Below, in pieces: positions 63,995-64,000 of a stretch of DNA of 64,000 nt; the first letter of the stretch is position 1, and each line of letters opens with the position of its first letter. Origin of the DNA: Mangrovibacillus cuniculi (GTDB lineage Bacteria; Bacillota; Bacilli; Bacillales; R1DC41); contig NZ_CP049742.1 in the NCBI RefSeq assembly GCF_015482585.1, forward strand, positions 74,501 to 138,500, in the 5' to 3' direction. Under the pieces are notes generated by a model, which was not told the origin of the DNA, made no database searches, and saw only the letters and a list, made by a program, of their open reading frames with translations. Position numbers and translations under genes: made by a program.

Positions 63995-64000
63995 CGTGTG

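Overview
The window looks like the chromosome of a low-GC Gram-positive of the family Bacillaceae. Supporting signs are strong AGGAGG-type ribosome binding sites with frequent TTG/GTG starts, CcpA cre-like sites, class II GalT, ComK, a HemAT globin sensor, a TxpA-like type I toxin, YtrA-type GntR and DUF2975/YozG-type pairs. I cannot name a species. No rRNA, tRNA, prophage structural genes or CRISPR array were seen.

Layout. Bases 1-4,270 hold the 3' end of a heptad-repeat surface protein, a GNAT, a MazG-like pyrophosphohydrolase and an iron alcohol dehydrogenase. Bases 4,300-18,090 are a galactose/galactoside utilisation locus: galE-galT-galM, then a sugar-binding lipoprotein, two permeases, GH36 alpha-galactosidase, galK, GH42 beta-galactosidase and a LacI-family regulator. 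Both operon promoters carry paired TTTTASTAAAA palindromes (S is C or G) and cre-like sites, so one local repressor plus CcpA probably controls the locus. No transporter ATPase is encoded, so a shared MsmX-type ATPase is presumed.

Bases 18,100-40,450 hold small accessory genes: NUDIX, HIT, GNAT, ASCH, DUF817, HemAT, an S41 peptidase, a type I toxin-antitoxin locus, an ABC-F resistance ATPase behind an attenuator leader, and a sigma factor/XRE/comK cluster. This part, together with 2-4 kb, carries nine tandem arrays, eight of them with units of 52 or 53 bp (about five helical turns). Each unit contains an imperfect hairpin. Five different sequence families share this architecture.

Bases 40,450-48,400 look like a defence island: a MazG-like enzyme overlapping an HNH nuclease, a convergent Sau3AI-type GATC restriction-modification pair, and an AT-rich FRG-domain + DUF262 operon that is a candidate undescribed defence module.

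Bases 48,400-64,000 hold assorted genes: a PfpI/DJ-1 protein with a WYL regulator, an Excalibur-SLH-metallo-beta-lactamase protein, a serine recombinase with an unusual catalytic motif, GNATs, and an ECF sigma/ABC transporter operon. This half lacks the 52/53-bp arrays and instead carries a dispersed 100-125 bp MITE-like element, suggesting a different history for the two halves.
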